64,000 bases of DNA from UBA2336 sp965227265 (lineage in GTDB: Bacteria > Bacteroidota > Bacteroidia > Cytophagales > Cyclobacteriaceae), in assembly GCA_965227265.1 (NCBI GenBank), contig OZ245738.1, positions 620,001 through 684,000 of the forward strand, in the 5' to 3' direction. How positions within the stretch are numbered: position 1 is the first letter of the stretch; each line of letters opens with the position of its first letter. Below, one piece after another: positions 45,817 to 54,289 of this stretch. The translations under genes and the position numbers were made by a program. Below the pieces are notes generated by a model. The model had not been told where the DNA came from. It worked only from the letters and a program-made list of their open reading frames with translations, and did no database searches.

Positions 45817-46521
45817 TTAATCGTTCATATTGAACGCTATATACAATTGGGCACATGAATTCTTTACATCACCGAGCTGTGCTTCAGCATCATCTGATTC
45901 TGCTAAATTTCTTAAACCTTTCGAATAACGTACTCCAATTTGAGTAGCCCCAAAATTAAGCCCTACGCCTCCTGCTATACCAAAATCCCATGAAGTGAAG
46001 GAATCACGGTCAAGCTCTCTAAAAGTATCTGTATCACCATCATAGTCAATATTAGCGCTCAACAAGTAGCTCCAATATGGTCCTACATGAAGTTCAGCTA
46101 CTGATCCAAGTTTAATTACGGCCAAAACAGGCACTTCCAGGTAATTAAGGTTAAATTTTGCATCACCTTCTCCCATCAACACATTATTATAGGTTGTTCT
46201 TGTTCCTTTTGTGGAGTAAAGAAGTTCAGGTTGGATTGCAAAAACTTCAGAAGAGAAAAGTTGTGCGTAAAGTCCTGCATTAAAGCCGAAACGCGCATTT
46301 TCATCGTCTACATCATCTACATACAGATTGCTTATGTTAAGACCACCCTTGATACCTGCACGCGCAGTTGTGTTGGTTGATCTTTCTGAAGTAGTTGTGG
46401 TAGTTGTGGTGGAATAGGATGTGCTCGTATCCTGCGCTATGGCAAGATTAGCGATCAGTCCTAACAGAAATATGAGTATAAAACCCACTATAAGAAATTT
46501 TGATTTTGAGTACATATCCAT
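45817..46521 (-). CDS. outer-membrane beta-barrel protein (porin-family OMP_b-brl type)
   Basis: 234 residues. A signal peptide (to about residue 29, FLLGLIANLAIAQ) is followed by a Ser/Thr-rich linker (TSTSYSTTTTTTTSERSTN) and a barrel of about eight strands with alternating pattern: 'GIKGGLNISNLYVDD', 'RFGFNAGLYAQLFSSEVFAI', 'LNYLEVPVLAVIKLG', 'FGIAGGVGLNFGATQIGVRY'. This is the common PF13568 barrel of Bacteroidota. It has its own terminator, and the divergent kinase at 46664 starts 142 bp away. Confidence 0.85.
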   Translation of the reverse strand: MDMYSKSKFLIVGFILIFLLGLIANLAIAQDTSTSYSTTTTTTTSERSTNTTARAGIKGGLNISNLYVDDVDDENARFGFNAGLYAQLFSSEVFAIQPELLYSTKGTRTTYNNVLMGEGDAKFNLNYLEVPVLAVIKLGSVAELHVGPYWSYLLSANIDYDGDTDTFRELDRDSFTSWDFGIAGGVGLNFGATQIGVRYSKGLRNLAESDDAEAQLGDVKNSCAQLYIAFNMND

Positions 46522-46663
46522 TTGTTTTGGTACACTTGATTAACTCTAAATCTCAGACCAAAAAATAAAGGGCATGATTTAGGGTTTTTAAGGGGTGGGG
46601 TTATAAAACAGTGTGTTTTTGGAAAGGTTTTTGTCCGCCCCATTGTAGAAACGTGTCCACAGG

Positions 46664-48487
46664 ATGAAGAACATCTCGATTAGGTTTACTTTTTTAGCTG
46701 CTTTAATTGTACTGATTTTTGTCAGTTTGATGACCTACCGTAACCTTGATAATTACATTAATGAGGTTAAGCTGGTAAGGCATTCGAGCCTTGTTTTCAG
46801 ACTGGTAGAAAATGTTTTGTCCTCAATAAAAGATGCGGAAACCGGGCATCGGGGCTATCAGCTTACAAGAGACACCACTTACCTCGAACCTTATCATACA
46901 TCTATACAGGAATTGCCAGGAATGCTTCAAGAGCTGGATAGTCTTGTTGAGGATAATTTTCTTCAAACACGTTATGTAGATACACTTCAGGTATTGATTA
47001 ATACTCAATATCTTATCATCAGCAGAATTTTATCGAATACAGAACGCAGTTCATTGTACATGGACCGTTACGAAAGTAAGTTGCTGAAAGATGGAAAAAA
47101 TAACATGACCAAAATCCGACTAACGATCAGTAAAATCCGCGAGTTGGAAGAAGAAGTATACACAAGCAGGATTGCATCGGAAGAAGGATATAGAAACATT
47201 GCGCCATTTTCATTACTTGCTTTTACTATCCTATCAGTATTTGGTGTAGCCTTTTTATTCGCACGTGTAATGGGTGCGCTTGAACAGAAGCGACAGGCGG
47301 AAAAAGGATTGAAGGAAAATCTTAAAACACTGGAAAAGGAAGTCACTGAAAAACAGTTTGCGCAACGCACCATTCAAAATATTCTTGATCACTCATTGGA
47401 TGGTGTTATGGCTTTTTCTTCTGTGCGTAACAAGGAAGGTGAGATCGTTGACTTCAAATGGATTCTGGCAAACTTTATCAGCAGTCAAACCTTAGGAAGA
47501 GGTGTGGGGGATCTTACTGGGTTAAATTTTCTTGACGTTGTGCCTGATGCAAATAATGCAGGATTGTTTGACGCTTATAAAAATGTTGTAGAAACGGGTA
47601 TTTCTCAACAGTTTGAACGGGAATTTAACTTGTTCGGAGATTCCCAATGGTTTTATATGGCTGCGGTAAAACTGGATGATGGATTAATCGTTACGTATAC
47701 AGATGTAACCGGAAAACATGCGGCTGAAGATCAGATGAAGCAATATGCTGAAGAGCTAAAAAGATCCAATCAGGATCTGGAACAGTTCGCGTACGTTGCT
47801 TCGCATGATTTGCAGGAACCGCTTCGTAAAATCCGTGCGTTTGGGGATCGCTTGGCTGCCCGCTATGAAGATAAGCTTGATGAAGTAGGCGTGGAGTACA
47901 TCACCCGCATGCAACAAGCATCAGCCCGCATGCAAAAGCTCATTGAAGACTTATTATCGTTCTCAAGAATATCAAGCGGACAGGAGCAGTTTACCAGAAT
48001 TGATCCAACAACAGTTGTTAACGAAGTTGTTGATGATATTGAAGGTCAGATTATCCGGGAGAAAGCTAAAGTTGGTGTAAATCCTATTGCGGAAATTAAC
48101 GCTGACCGCGGCCAGATGAGGCGCTTGTTTCAAAACCTGATAAGCAATGCTATTAAATTTCATAAGCCGGGCGCATTACCGGTTGTCGAAATTTCGGGAA
48201 GTATTATTTCTGGAAATGATGCTGAAAAAGAATTTGGATTTGCTTTACACGAAAATTCCTACGTAAGAATTGTTGTAAAAGATAACGGGATAGGGTTTGA
48301 CGAAAAGTATGCGGATAAAATTTTCAACATCTTTCAACGGTTGCAAGGCAGAGCAGAATATGAAGGAACGGGTATTGGATTAGCCATTTGCCGGAAGATC
48401 ATGATGAACCACAGGGGGTATATCAGGGCGCAGAGTGTTATTAATCAGGGTTCTGAATTTATCCTTATCTTTCCAAACGTTAAATAA
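46664..48487 (+). CDS. CHASE3 sensor histidine kinase
   Basis: 607 residues. Two membrane helices (about 9-25 and 180-200) flank a periplasmic CHASE3 domain with 'SSIKDAETGHRGYQLTRD'. A linker coiled coil (205-235) leads to a PAS domain (about 235-350) and the kinase core: H381 in SHDLQEPLRKI, 'NLISNAIKFHK' and 'DNGIGFDEKYADKIFNIF'. The H-box is nearly the same as in the kinase at 27153, so both belong to the Cph1-type class and could use Rcp1-like receivers. It is followed by the hybrid kinase, 40 bp downstream, which starts with a receiver domain and may be its partner. Confidence 0.9.
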   Translation: MKNISIRFTFLAALIVLIFVSLMTYRNLDNYINEVKLVRHSSLVFRLVENVLSSIKDAETGHRGYQLTRDTTYLEPYHTSIQELPGMLQELDSLVEDNFLQTRYVDTLQVLINTQYLIISRILSNTERSSLYMDRYESKLLKDGKNNMTKIRLTISKIRELEEEVYTSRIASEEGYRNIAPFSLLAFTILSVFGVAFLFARVMGALEQKRQAEKGLKENLKTLEKEVTEKQFAQRTIQNILDHSLDGVMAFSSVRNKEGEIVDFKWILANFISSQTLGRGVGDLTGLNFLDVVPDANNAGLFDAYKNVVETGISQQFEREFNLFGDSQWFYMAAVKLDDGLIVTYTDVTGKHAAEDQMKQYAEELKRSNQDLEQFAYVASHDLQEPLRKIRAFGDRLAARYEDKLDEVGVEYITRMQQASARMQKLIEDLLSFSRISSGQEQFTRIDPTTVVNEVVDDIEGQIIREKAKVGVNPIAEINADRGQMRRLFQNLISNAIKFHKPGALPVVEISGSIISGNDAEKEFGFALHENSYVRIVVKDNGIGFDEKYADKIFNIFQRLQGRAEYEGTGIGLAICRKIMMNHRGYIRAQSVINQGSEFILIFPNVK

Positions 48488-48527
48488 ATTATAATTTTCT
48501 AACTGATTAAGAGGCGACTGAATAATT

Positions 48528-49973
48528 ATGAGACAATCTATACGAGTTCTTTTGATTGAAGATGATGAAGACGATGTGCTGTTAGCAAAAGAATATTTAT
48601 CCGATAGCGAGAATTTCAAGTTTGAGCTTGAATGGATCGCGGAAACGGATAAGGCTCGTGAGAAAATGATGGAGAATGGCCATGATGTCATATTGGTGGA
48701 TTATCGGTTAGGAAGTGAAACAGGTTTGGACCTTATCAAGTATGCTCAGGAAAATGGCGTACTAACACCGTGTATCCTATTAACCGGCCAGGGAGATTTA
48801 AAAGTTGATATTGATGCCAGTCGTTACGGTGCGGCCGATTACCTGGTAAAAACAGATTTGAATGCGCCACTTCTTGAACGCAGCATTCGGTATGCATTAA
48901 CACAGTTTCAGGTTATTCGCGAACTGGATGAAAAAGAGAAAAAGTATCGTTCACTATTTGAACGTTCCATTGATCCAATCTTTCTTGCCAACATTGATTT
49001 TAAAATTCTGGATGTTAACGAGTCATTTCAGAATTTCTTTGGCTATTCGAGTAAAGAATCGGATTCGCTGAGTCTTTCAAAAATATTTGCAGATGGAAAA
49101 GACTATGACTACCTGCGTGCAGAACTAAAAGCGGATGACCAGGTTAAGGATTTTGAAGTAGTTCTTGTTAATAATAAGGGTGAGAAAAGGATCTGCATGA
49201 TCAACTGCGTATTTATTCCAGATCAAACCTCCGATTTTTGCTGCTACCAGGGAATCATTTATGACTTAACGCTTCGGAAAAAAGCTGAGAAAGACATGTT
49301 GGTCGCTGAACGATTATCCATGACCGGTAAACTGGCACGTACTATTGCACACGAAGTCCGAAACCCGCTAACCAACCTGAACCTTGCCCTCGAACATCTT
49401 CGGGATGAAATGCCTAAGGACAACGAATCAGTTAAACTGTATAGCGAAATTATTGAACGGAATGCCAAGCGAATTGATACGCTGATTACAGAGATGCTTA
49501 ATTCATCCAAGCCAAAGGATCTTAACCTGGAGCTGGCGGATGTAACGGATATTTTGAATGAGACCATTACACTGGCAACCGATAGCATTAATTTAAATCA
49601 GATTAAGCTTCAGAAAAACTATGTCAGCAACCTGCCCAGAATATTAGTAGATCGGGAAAAGCTTAAGATTGCCTTTCTGAACATCATCGTGAATGCAGTA
49701 GATGCGATGGAGCGTGGTAAAGGTGAATTAACAGTTGATGTTAAATTAAAAGACAATACGATTGTAGTTACGCTATCTGATAATGGAAAAGGAATTGCGG
49801 CAGATGACATTGAAAAATTATTTGATCCATTTTTTACCGAAAAACCAGGCGGTATGGGACTTGGTTTAACGTCTACCAAGAATATCATCAGCAGTCACAA
49901 TGCTTCTATTGAAGTAGAAAGCACCGTTAAGAAAGGAACTTCCTTTATAATTTATTTTAAGCTGGCGGAATAG
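48528..49973 (+). CDS. response regulator-PAS-histidine kinase hybrid (NtrB-like core)
   Basis: 481 residues. N-terminal receiver (D58 in VILVDYRLGSE, Lys in DYLVKTDLN), a PAS domain (about 140-255), then the histidine kinase core: H275 in AHEVRNPLTNLNLALEHL, N box 'NIIVNAVDAME', G boxes 'SDNGKGIAADDIEKLFDPF' and 'GMGLGLTSTKNII'. The H box is NtrB-like, unlike the Cph1-type box of the preceding kinase. The layout (receiver first) suggests that it takes phosphate from the CHASE3 kinase and signals on, possibly to the NtrC-type regulator at 44227. Its stop is 3 bp from that of the convergent DUF4142 gene. Confidence 0.88.
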   Translation: MRQSIRVLLIEDDEDDVLLAKEYLSDSENFKFELEWIAETDKAREKMMENGHDVILVDYRLGSETGLDLIKYAQENGVLTPCILLTGQGDLKVDIDASRYGAADYLVKTDLNAPLLERSIRYALTQFQVIRELDEKEKKYRSLFERSIDPIFLANIDFKILDVNESFQNFFGYSSKESDSLSLSKIFADGKDYDYLRAELKADDQVKDFEVVLVNNKGEKRICMINCVFIPDQTSDFCCYQGIIYDLTLRKKAEKDMLVAERLSMTGKLARTIAHEVRNPLTNLNLALEHLRDEMPKDNESVKLYSEIIERNAKRIDTLITEMLNSSKPKDLNLELADVTDILNETITLATDSINLNQIKLQKNYVSNLPRILVDREKLKIAFLNIIVNAVDAMERGKGELTVDVKLKDNTIVVTLSDNGKGIAADDIEKLFDPFFTEKPGGMGLGLTSTKNIISSHNASIEVESTVKKGTSFIIYFKLAE

Positions 49974-49976
49974 AAC

Positions 49977-50552
49977 TTATTTAACCCGATTGTGGCAAGC
50001 TGTTATCAGGTCAAGATTCCTTAGGCGCGGAAGCGTAGCGCTAATCCATTTTTGAAGTTCTGGATCGGAAACTTTTTTATCAACTTTTTCAAGCGTTGTA
50101 ATGGATTCTTTGTGAAGTTCACGAACCTGTTCACACCAGTTTTTGTTAAAGTCGTCAGATTCGTTATCAAGCTTCAGGATTTTAGAACGCTCACGTTCTG
50201 ATTCGGTTACGGGAATTGTAATCACACGTTCAGCCGCGTATTTAGTCAAATCCGCTAACAACATCGCATGTTCATTTTTAATATGGGAGGCTATCTGCCT
50301 GACTTCGTCATCCCGCGTTTTTGAAAGAGCTAAGTCTGCGAGTCTTACTTCTGCCAGGCTTGATGCAACAAAATCCGTGACAAACTTAGCGTCCTGTTTT
50401 GCTTCTTTTGTGGTAAACTTTTCTTTGTTTTTTTCGTCTGCAGTCTGCTTACTATCAACCTGAGACTCTCGAGGCGTACACAGCGAGGTGAACAGAACAA
50501 TAATGATGAATGCGGGAATTATAAACAGCTTATAGTAATTAACCCCTTTCAT
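49977..50552 (-). CDS. DUF4142 lipoprotein-like protein
   Basis: 191 residues. A hydrophobic start (FIIPAFIIIVLFTSLC) ends in Cys 25, probably lipidated. The mature part is a four-helix DUF4142 domain: 'DAKFVTDFVASSLAEVRLAD', 'VRQIASHIKNEHAMLLADL', and a C-terminal 'LRNLDLITACHN'. The family is ferritin-like in fold and is abundant in stress-related loci. The gene is 15 bp behind the DUF2383 gene. Confidence 0.85.
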   Translation of the reverse strand: MKGVNYYKLFIIPAFIIIVLFTSLCTPRESQVDSKQTADEKNKEKFTTKEAKQDAKFVTDFVASSLAEVRLADLALSKTRDDEVRQIASHIKNEHAMLLADLTKYAAERVITIPVTESERERSKILKLDNESDDFNKNWCEQVRELHKESITTLEKVDKKVSDPELQKWISATLPRLRNLDLITACHNRVK

Positions 50553-50567
50553 TTCAATCGATTCATT

Positions 50568-51044
50568 TCATACTGCCTGCCGTAATTTAAGATTAGCATC
50601 TCGGTAGGCTTTAATTACATCATGGGAAGCGCGCTGAAGCTGAGCCTGCCGATAAATCATATCAAAAGCTTCCGTTATAAGATCTTGTTCCTGAATAGCA
50701 CTTTTGTAAGCTTTCACGGCAGCATCTTCACCAAACTCACACGAATTCAAGATTGACTGACGATCTTTTCCCTTAAAGGAGGTTTTAAGCTCCATCCAAA
50801 CATGGTAAATTTTACCCGCCACTGTGTTTTCTCCGAACTTAGGTTCGCCATCAAGCTTTAAAATGGCTCGACTTAAATCTGAAATATTCTTTTTGCTTTC
50901 TTCTACCATGTTTTTAAACATAATTTTCAGGTCGGCATCTTTTGTTTCCTGGATGGCCAATGTATAGCCATCGGCCCGGTCTGTGTTGATCTTTAAGAGA
51001 TCATTTAATGTTTCGATAGTCTTATCGTGCTGCCTCGTTTTCAT
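50568..51044 (-). CDS. DUF2383 (PA2169-like) four-helix-bundle protein, copy A
   Basis: 158 residues from MKTRQHDKTIETLNDLLKIN; a longer frame to 51110 adds an unlikely start. Helix patterns include 'SILNSCEFGEDAAVKAYKSA' and 'RASHDVIKAYRDANLKLRQ'. These match DUF2383, a ferritin-like bundle found with stress genes; acidic pairs suitable for metal are present but not proven. It is a paralogue of the gene at 51174 (NSCEFGEDAAVKAYKSA versus DICEKGEDAMLKAYRDA). It and DUF4142 form a small operon. Confidence 0.85.
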   Translation of the reverse strand: MKTRQHDKTIETLNDLLKINTDRADGYTLAIQETKDADLKIMFKNMVEESKKNISDLSRAILKLDGEPKFGENTVAGKIYHVWMELKTSFKGKDRQSILNSCEFGEDAAVKAYKSAIQEQDLITEAFDMIYRQAQLQRASHDVIKAYRDANLKLRQAV

Positions 51045-51173
51045 ATTCCTCACGTTTGAATCTTCTTCACTAAAAAAACTATACCAATTGATGAATGATA
51101 AAAATTGCATTGTTTACTCCTTTTTGTTCCTTTACTCCTGTAGATAATTAACGTCACGTATAGAGAATCACAC

Positions 51174-51656
51174 TCATATAATTTGATTGTTTTTCACTAA
51201 CTCATGGTACTGATCGCGCTTAGCTTTGATCAAGTCATGTGTTTTTTTCACAACTTCCCGTTGAGAAGACAATAGATTGAGATCATCTGGACTCAATGTT
51301 CCGGGATTTTTTAATGCGTCACGATAAGCTTTCAGCATAGCATCTTCACCTTTTTCGCAGATGTCAAGCAATGAATAGTTGGGGTTTGACGAGAACGTAA
51401 CTTTCAGGTCAATCCATGCCCTATAAATTTTACCTTCTATGGAAATTACTTCTTCCGGAATATTTCCATCTGAAACTATTCTACTATTAATGTCTGCTAT
51501 GCATTGCTGACTTTCTTTAATAATCTCCGAGAAGATAGTGGAAAGACCTGCTTCCTGAGGCTTTAAACTTAATGTTGCCCTCTCATATTCTGAAATTCGG
51601 TCGCGGTGTGCACGAATCAAATCATTGAATGTTTCAATATTCCCCTGCTGTACCAT
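51174..51656 (-). CDS. DUF2383 (PA2169-like) four-helix-bundle protein, copy B
   Basis: 160 residues, a clear relative of the gene at 50568: both begin 'ETxNDLxxxxxDRxxxYxxA' and share a CE-GEDA motif and a final 'VVKKTHDLIKAKRDQYHELV' / 'ASHDVIKAYRDANLK' segment. Copy B probably starts at MVQQGNIETFNDLIRAHRDR. The gap to copy A is 129 bp, so each may have its own promoter. A terminator of the upstream DUF1328 gene lies between that gene and copy B. Confidence 0.83.
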   Translation of the reverse strand: MVQQGNIETFNDLIRAHRDRISEYERATLSLKPQEAGLSTIFSEIIKESQQCIADINSRIVSDGNIPEEVISIEGKIYRAWIDLKVTFSSNPNYSLLDICEKGEDAMLKAYRDALKNPGTLSPDDLNLLSSQREVVKKTHDLIKAKRDQYHELVKNNQII

Positions 51657-51702
51657 ACTTCATCATTAATCTCAAAACATATAACTATTTGCATAAAAGA
51701 AT

Positions 51703-51731
51703 TATTGGACACTCATTTCAAGTGCCCAATA
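51703..51731 (-). terminator. weak terminator after the DUF1328 gene
   Basis: TATTGG-A-CACT (51703-51713) pairs with AGTG-C-CCAATA (51721-51731) with one mismatch. On the minus strand a short T-rich run (TTCTTTT) follows. Confidence 0.5.
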
Positions 51732-51734
51732 ACC

Positions 51735-51905
51735 TTATCTCTTTTTGAAAAGCGTAGATCCGAAGATCAATGCAAGAAGAAAAAGCACAATGAAAATGAA
51801 GAACAAAACTTGTGCAATTGATGCTGCGCCTTCAGCGATGCCACCAAATCCAAGTATAGCTGCTACAATAGCGATAACGAAAAATATAACTGCCCAGCGT
51901 AACAT
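51735..51905 (-). CDS. DUF1328 small membrane protein, second copy
   Basis: 56 residues starting MLRWAVIFFVIAIVAAILGF, with the GGIAEGAAS turn and a second helix (VLFFIFIVLFLLALIFG), ending TLFKKR. It is the paralogue of the gene at 2283. It starts 45 bp after the DUF2267 stop, in the same direction, so both are probably transcribed from motif copy 4. Confidence 0.85.
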   Translation of the reverse strand: MLRWAVIFFVIAIVAAILGFGGIAEGAASIAQVLFFIFIVLFLLALIFGSTLFKKR

Positions 51906-51949
51906 AATGTGTGTGTTTTAGTTTTTATAAAAATTGTTAGGAAGAATAT

Positions 51950-52402
51950 TTAGGCAGCATCTTCCATTTCAGCTGCTTGCTTTATTTCTTCGGTGATAGT
52001 ATAACGTAGCACATTAAACCCAAGCAAACCGAAGAATTTATCCAACTTTTTGATCACTAATAAAACTGTGCTAAGTGCCTCAATTTCAGTCGAAAAAAGT
52101 CTTTTTTCATTTAAAATTGTCTGTTTGTAGACATTATCCGCAAGTTCATCCAAATGCTTAACGGAAGGTTCTCTTTCATCATATTTCCAACCACTAACCA
52201 ACAGCAGTTGAAACATGTCAGGCATTTTCCGAATCAATTGTGAAGTCTGTTCGTGCGAAAGTGATTTCCTTAATTGTGAAAGCACACACCGCACAACGGC
52301 TACAATTTTTTGAGTGGAGTCAATACCAAGTTCGTTTTTTACCTCTTTGAAAAAACGTACGGCCTGCTCTTCGGGTGTTACAAGTCTGGCTACGGTTGTC
52401 AT
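51950..52402 (-). CDS. DUF2267 family protein
   Basis: 150 residues with the DUF2267 pattern: 'AVRFFKEVKNELGIDSTQKI', 'VLSQLRKSLSHEQTSQLIRK' and the 'MPDMFQLLLVSGW' motif (usual form LP..l...l..gW). Mostly helical and acidic; no membrane segment. The function is unknown, but these genes accompany stress and envelope genes. Start ATG 52402 lies 99 bp from motif copy 4. Confidence 0.85.
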   Translation of the reverse strand: MTTVARLVTPEEQAVRFFKEVKNELGIDSTQKIVAVVRCVLSQLRKSLSHEQTSQLIRKMPDMFQLLLVSGWKYDEREPSVKHLDELADNVYKQTILNEKRLFSTEIEALSTVLLVIKKLDKFFGLLGFNVLRYTITEEIKQAAEMEDAA

Positions 52403-52723
52403 GTAGTTTTTGGTTATTTAAATAAGACCTATACAAATCATCGTACCATTCAAATTGCTTTGTTTTTAAATAGCTTTTTGATGTTTATGACTAGAATTGA
52501 TGTAGAATGTTCTCCCCGAATACGAAACAATTCTACAGGATTCGAAAAGCCATTTTAAATATGTTAACGCAGTTTTCTGTTAAAAAAGTAAGTGTTTAGG
52601 CCTTCAAATCGTTTGAAATTATTTCAAATCAAATCATTCGTGTAACTGGCACATTGTTTTCTTTAGAGTATTGCATAACACCGCACAGCGGATAAAAACT
52701 AAATCACTTAAAACAATAAAATT
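52403..52723. other. 321-bp gap between divergent stress genes
   Basis: No gene seen. It holds motif copy 4 at 52501-52517 (minus), a second TTCTACA at 52531-52537 on the plus strand pointing at YtxH, and an imperfect inverted repeat TTTGAAATTATTTCAAA at 52612-52628. TGGCACATTGTTTTC (52656 region) resembles a sigma-54 site but lacks the GC at the -12 end. Confidence 0.7.
52501..52517 (-). promoter_or_regulatory. GGGGA-N5-TTCTACA motif, copy 4
   Basis: GGGGAGAACATTCTACA on the minus strand, an exact match, 99 bp before ATG 52402 of DUF2267. A facing TTCTACA at 52531-52537 makes this a partly inverted arrangement. Confidence 0.75.
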
Positions 52724-52984
52724 ATGAACGCAAAAAGTTTAATCGGTGGATTACTCGCAGGAGCTGCTCTTGGTGTAGCTGCAGGTATCTTATTAGCACC
52801 TTCAAGTGGTGTACAAACCCGCAAAAAATTAGTGAAAGGCTCAAGCAAGCTGAAAGATGAATTGTTGAGCTCTGTGGAAGATTCTCTTGACGCGCTCCGC
52901 TCACAGTTCAATTCTAAAATTGACAAATTAGCGAAGCAAGGAAAAGAGACTATCAATCACACTAGCGAACGAGTTAAAATTTAA
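52724..52984 (+). CDS. YtxH-like protein, second copy
   Basis: 86 residues with the YtxH start (LIGGLLAGAALGVAAGILLAP, within residues 5-25), then SSGVQTRKKLVKGSSKLKDE and an amphipathic helix. It is the paralogue of the gene at 38298. The Gly/Ala helix anchors it in the membrane; the role is unknown. It is followed by a strong hairpin and then a lipoprotein gene. Confidence 0.85.
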   Translation: MNAKSLIGGLLAGAALGVAAGILLAPSSGVQTRKKLVKGSSKLKDELLSSVEDSLDALRSQFNSKIDKLAKQGKETINHTSERVKI

Positions 52985-53023
52985 TTAAAGAAACCCGCTG
53001 ATGCATAGTCAGCTACGCAGGAT

Positions 53024-53052
53024 GCAGACCGGAACTGATACTTCCGGACTGC
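53024..53052 (+). other. strong hairpin between the YtxH and lipoprotein genes
   Basis: GCAG-A-CCGGAA (53024-53034), loop, TTCCGG-A-CTGC (53042-53052). The loop is CTGATAC. No T run follows, so it does not look like a standard terminator. It may stabilise or process an mRNA across the gap from YtxH to the next gene. Confidence 0.6.
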
Positions 53053-53083
53053 AAAATCCTGAACACAACCAAAACAACCAATT

Positions 53084-53518
53084 ATGAAAAAAACATTGAT
53101 TATAGCAGCGCTTGCCATGAGTGCGGTAGGATTCTACCAGTGTTCACCTTCCGGTGAAAAAGCTGAGAAGAAGGCTGAAGAAGCAAAGGAAGAAGTGCAA
53201 CGCGATATCCGCAAGGAAAAAGAAGATGTTACGAAAGAACTTCGTGACCTGCGCGATAATATTAATAATGATCTCGATAAGCTTTCCAAAAAATTGGAAA
53301 CAGCAGCCGAGAAAGGCCGTGCTGATGTTGAAGAGTTAAGAGACAATCTTACTGATCAGCGTCTGAAAGTTGAAAAATCACTTGATGCAATCGAGTCATC
53401 ATCCGATAATACTTGGGATGATATTCAGCAAAATGCGAAGAATACAGCCAGTGACGTAAAAGTTGAAATGGAACGTTTAGGCGAACGTTTGAAGGCTGTA
53501 TTTGATAAAGACAAGTAA
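53084..53518 (+). CDS. coiled-coil lipoprotein (putative), next to OmpA
   Basis: 144 residues. A hydrophobic start (LIIAALAMSAVGFYQC) puts a Cys at residue 20 that may be lipidated. The rest is one long charged helix with clear heptads (KKAEEAKEEVQRDIRKEKED, DLRDNINNDLDKLSKKLETA), a coiled coil that could tie the cell wall to the outer membrane, as Lpp does. Its stop overlaps the ATG of the OmpA-like gene by 1 bp (TAATG), so the two are translationally coupled. Confidence 0.75.
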   Translation: MKKTLIIAALAMSAVGFYQCSPSGEKAEKKAEEAKEEVQRDIRKEKEDVTKELRDLRDNINNDLDKLSKKLETAAEKGRADVEELRDNLTDQRLKVEKSLDAIESSSDNTWDDIQQNAKNTASDVKVEMERLGERLKAVFDKDK

Positions 53519-54219
53519 TGGTTAGCGTTATGAGAAACAAGATAGTATCCTTTATTACAGCGTGTTTGATGTTGTTGACGGTTATTGCGTTTCAATTGTT
53601 ATTCGGCTGTAAGGCTTCTAACACTACCAAGGGTGGTGCTATAGGAGCAGGTGCAGGTGCGGCAATTGGCGGGCTTATCGGTCACAAATCAGACAACACA
53701 GTAGTAGGTGCTATTATTGGTGCTACAGTAGGCGGAGCCGCTGGAGCAATTATAGGGCGTCAGATGGATAAGCAGGCAGAAGAGCTTCAACGCGATTTGA
53801 AAGGTGCAACAGTTGAGCGTGTAGGAGAGGGAATTTTGATCACGTTTAATTCAGGACTGCAATTCAACCTTAATTCATATGATTTGGAATCTGCAACGAA
53901 ATCTAATCTGGATGATTTAGCCAAAACACTGAAGAAATACGATGACACAAATATCTTAATTGAAGGTCATACTGACAGTTCTGGTGAAGATGCTTATAAC
54001 TTGACGCTTTCTGATAGACGTGCGGATGCAGTGGAGGATTATTTGAAGTTGAAAGGCGTTAAAGCAGGTCGTATTGATACAGAAGGATATGGTGAAACAC
54101 AACCACTCGAAACAAATGATACGGAAGCGGGTCGTGCAAGAAACAGAAGAGTTGAAGTTGCCATTGTAGCAAATAAGAAAATGCAAAAAGCTGCTGAGAA
54201 AGGGCAGATAGGCGGATAA
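53518..54219 (+). CDS. glycine-zipper OmpA-family lipoprotein
   Basis: 233 residues. After a start hydrophobic segment and Cys (FGCKASN, about residue 30) comes a glycine zipper (GGAIGAGAGAAIGGLIGHKS and VVGAIIGATVGGAAGAIIG), then the OmpA C-terminal domain (about 100-220) with 'NILIEGHTDSSGEDAYNLTL', 'SDRRADAVEDYL' and 'GRARNRRVEVAI'. The OmpA domain binds peptidoglycan. ATG 53518 is chosen by the TAATG overlap with the preceding lipoprotein. A terminator lies at 54251. Confidence 0.88.
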   Translation: MVSVMRNKIVSFITACLMLLTVIAFQLLFGCKASNTTKGGAIGAGAGAAIGGLIGHKSDNTVVGAIIGATVGGAAGAIIGRQMDKQAEELQRDLKGATVERVGEGILITFNSGLQFNLNSYDLESATKSNLDDLAKTLKKYDDTNILIEGHTDSSGEDAYNLTLSDRRADAVEDYLKLKGVKAGRIDTEGYGETQPLETNDTEAGRARNRRVEVAIVANKKMQKAAEKGQIGG

Positions 54220-54250
54220 ACAATCCACTGAAAATATTGTTAACAGTAAG

Positions 54251-54280
54251 AAGGCTGCTCTTGAGTAGCCTTTCTTTTTA
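54251..54280 (+). terminator. terminator after the OmpA-like gene
   Basis: AAGGCTGCTC (54251-54260) and GAGTAGCCTT (54263-54272) pair apart from one mismatch, followed by TTCTTTTT. Confidence 0.8.
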
Positions 54281-54289
54281 AACTCATTT

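Noticed and set aside
52656..52672. TGGCAC-N5-TTTC resembling a sigma-54 promoter in front of YtxH
   Set aside because: The -12 element lacks the essential GC at the required spacing; only the GG end matches.
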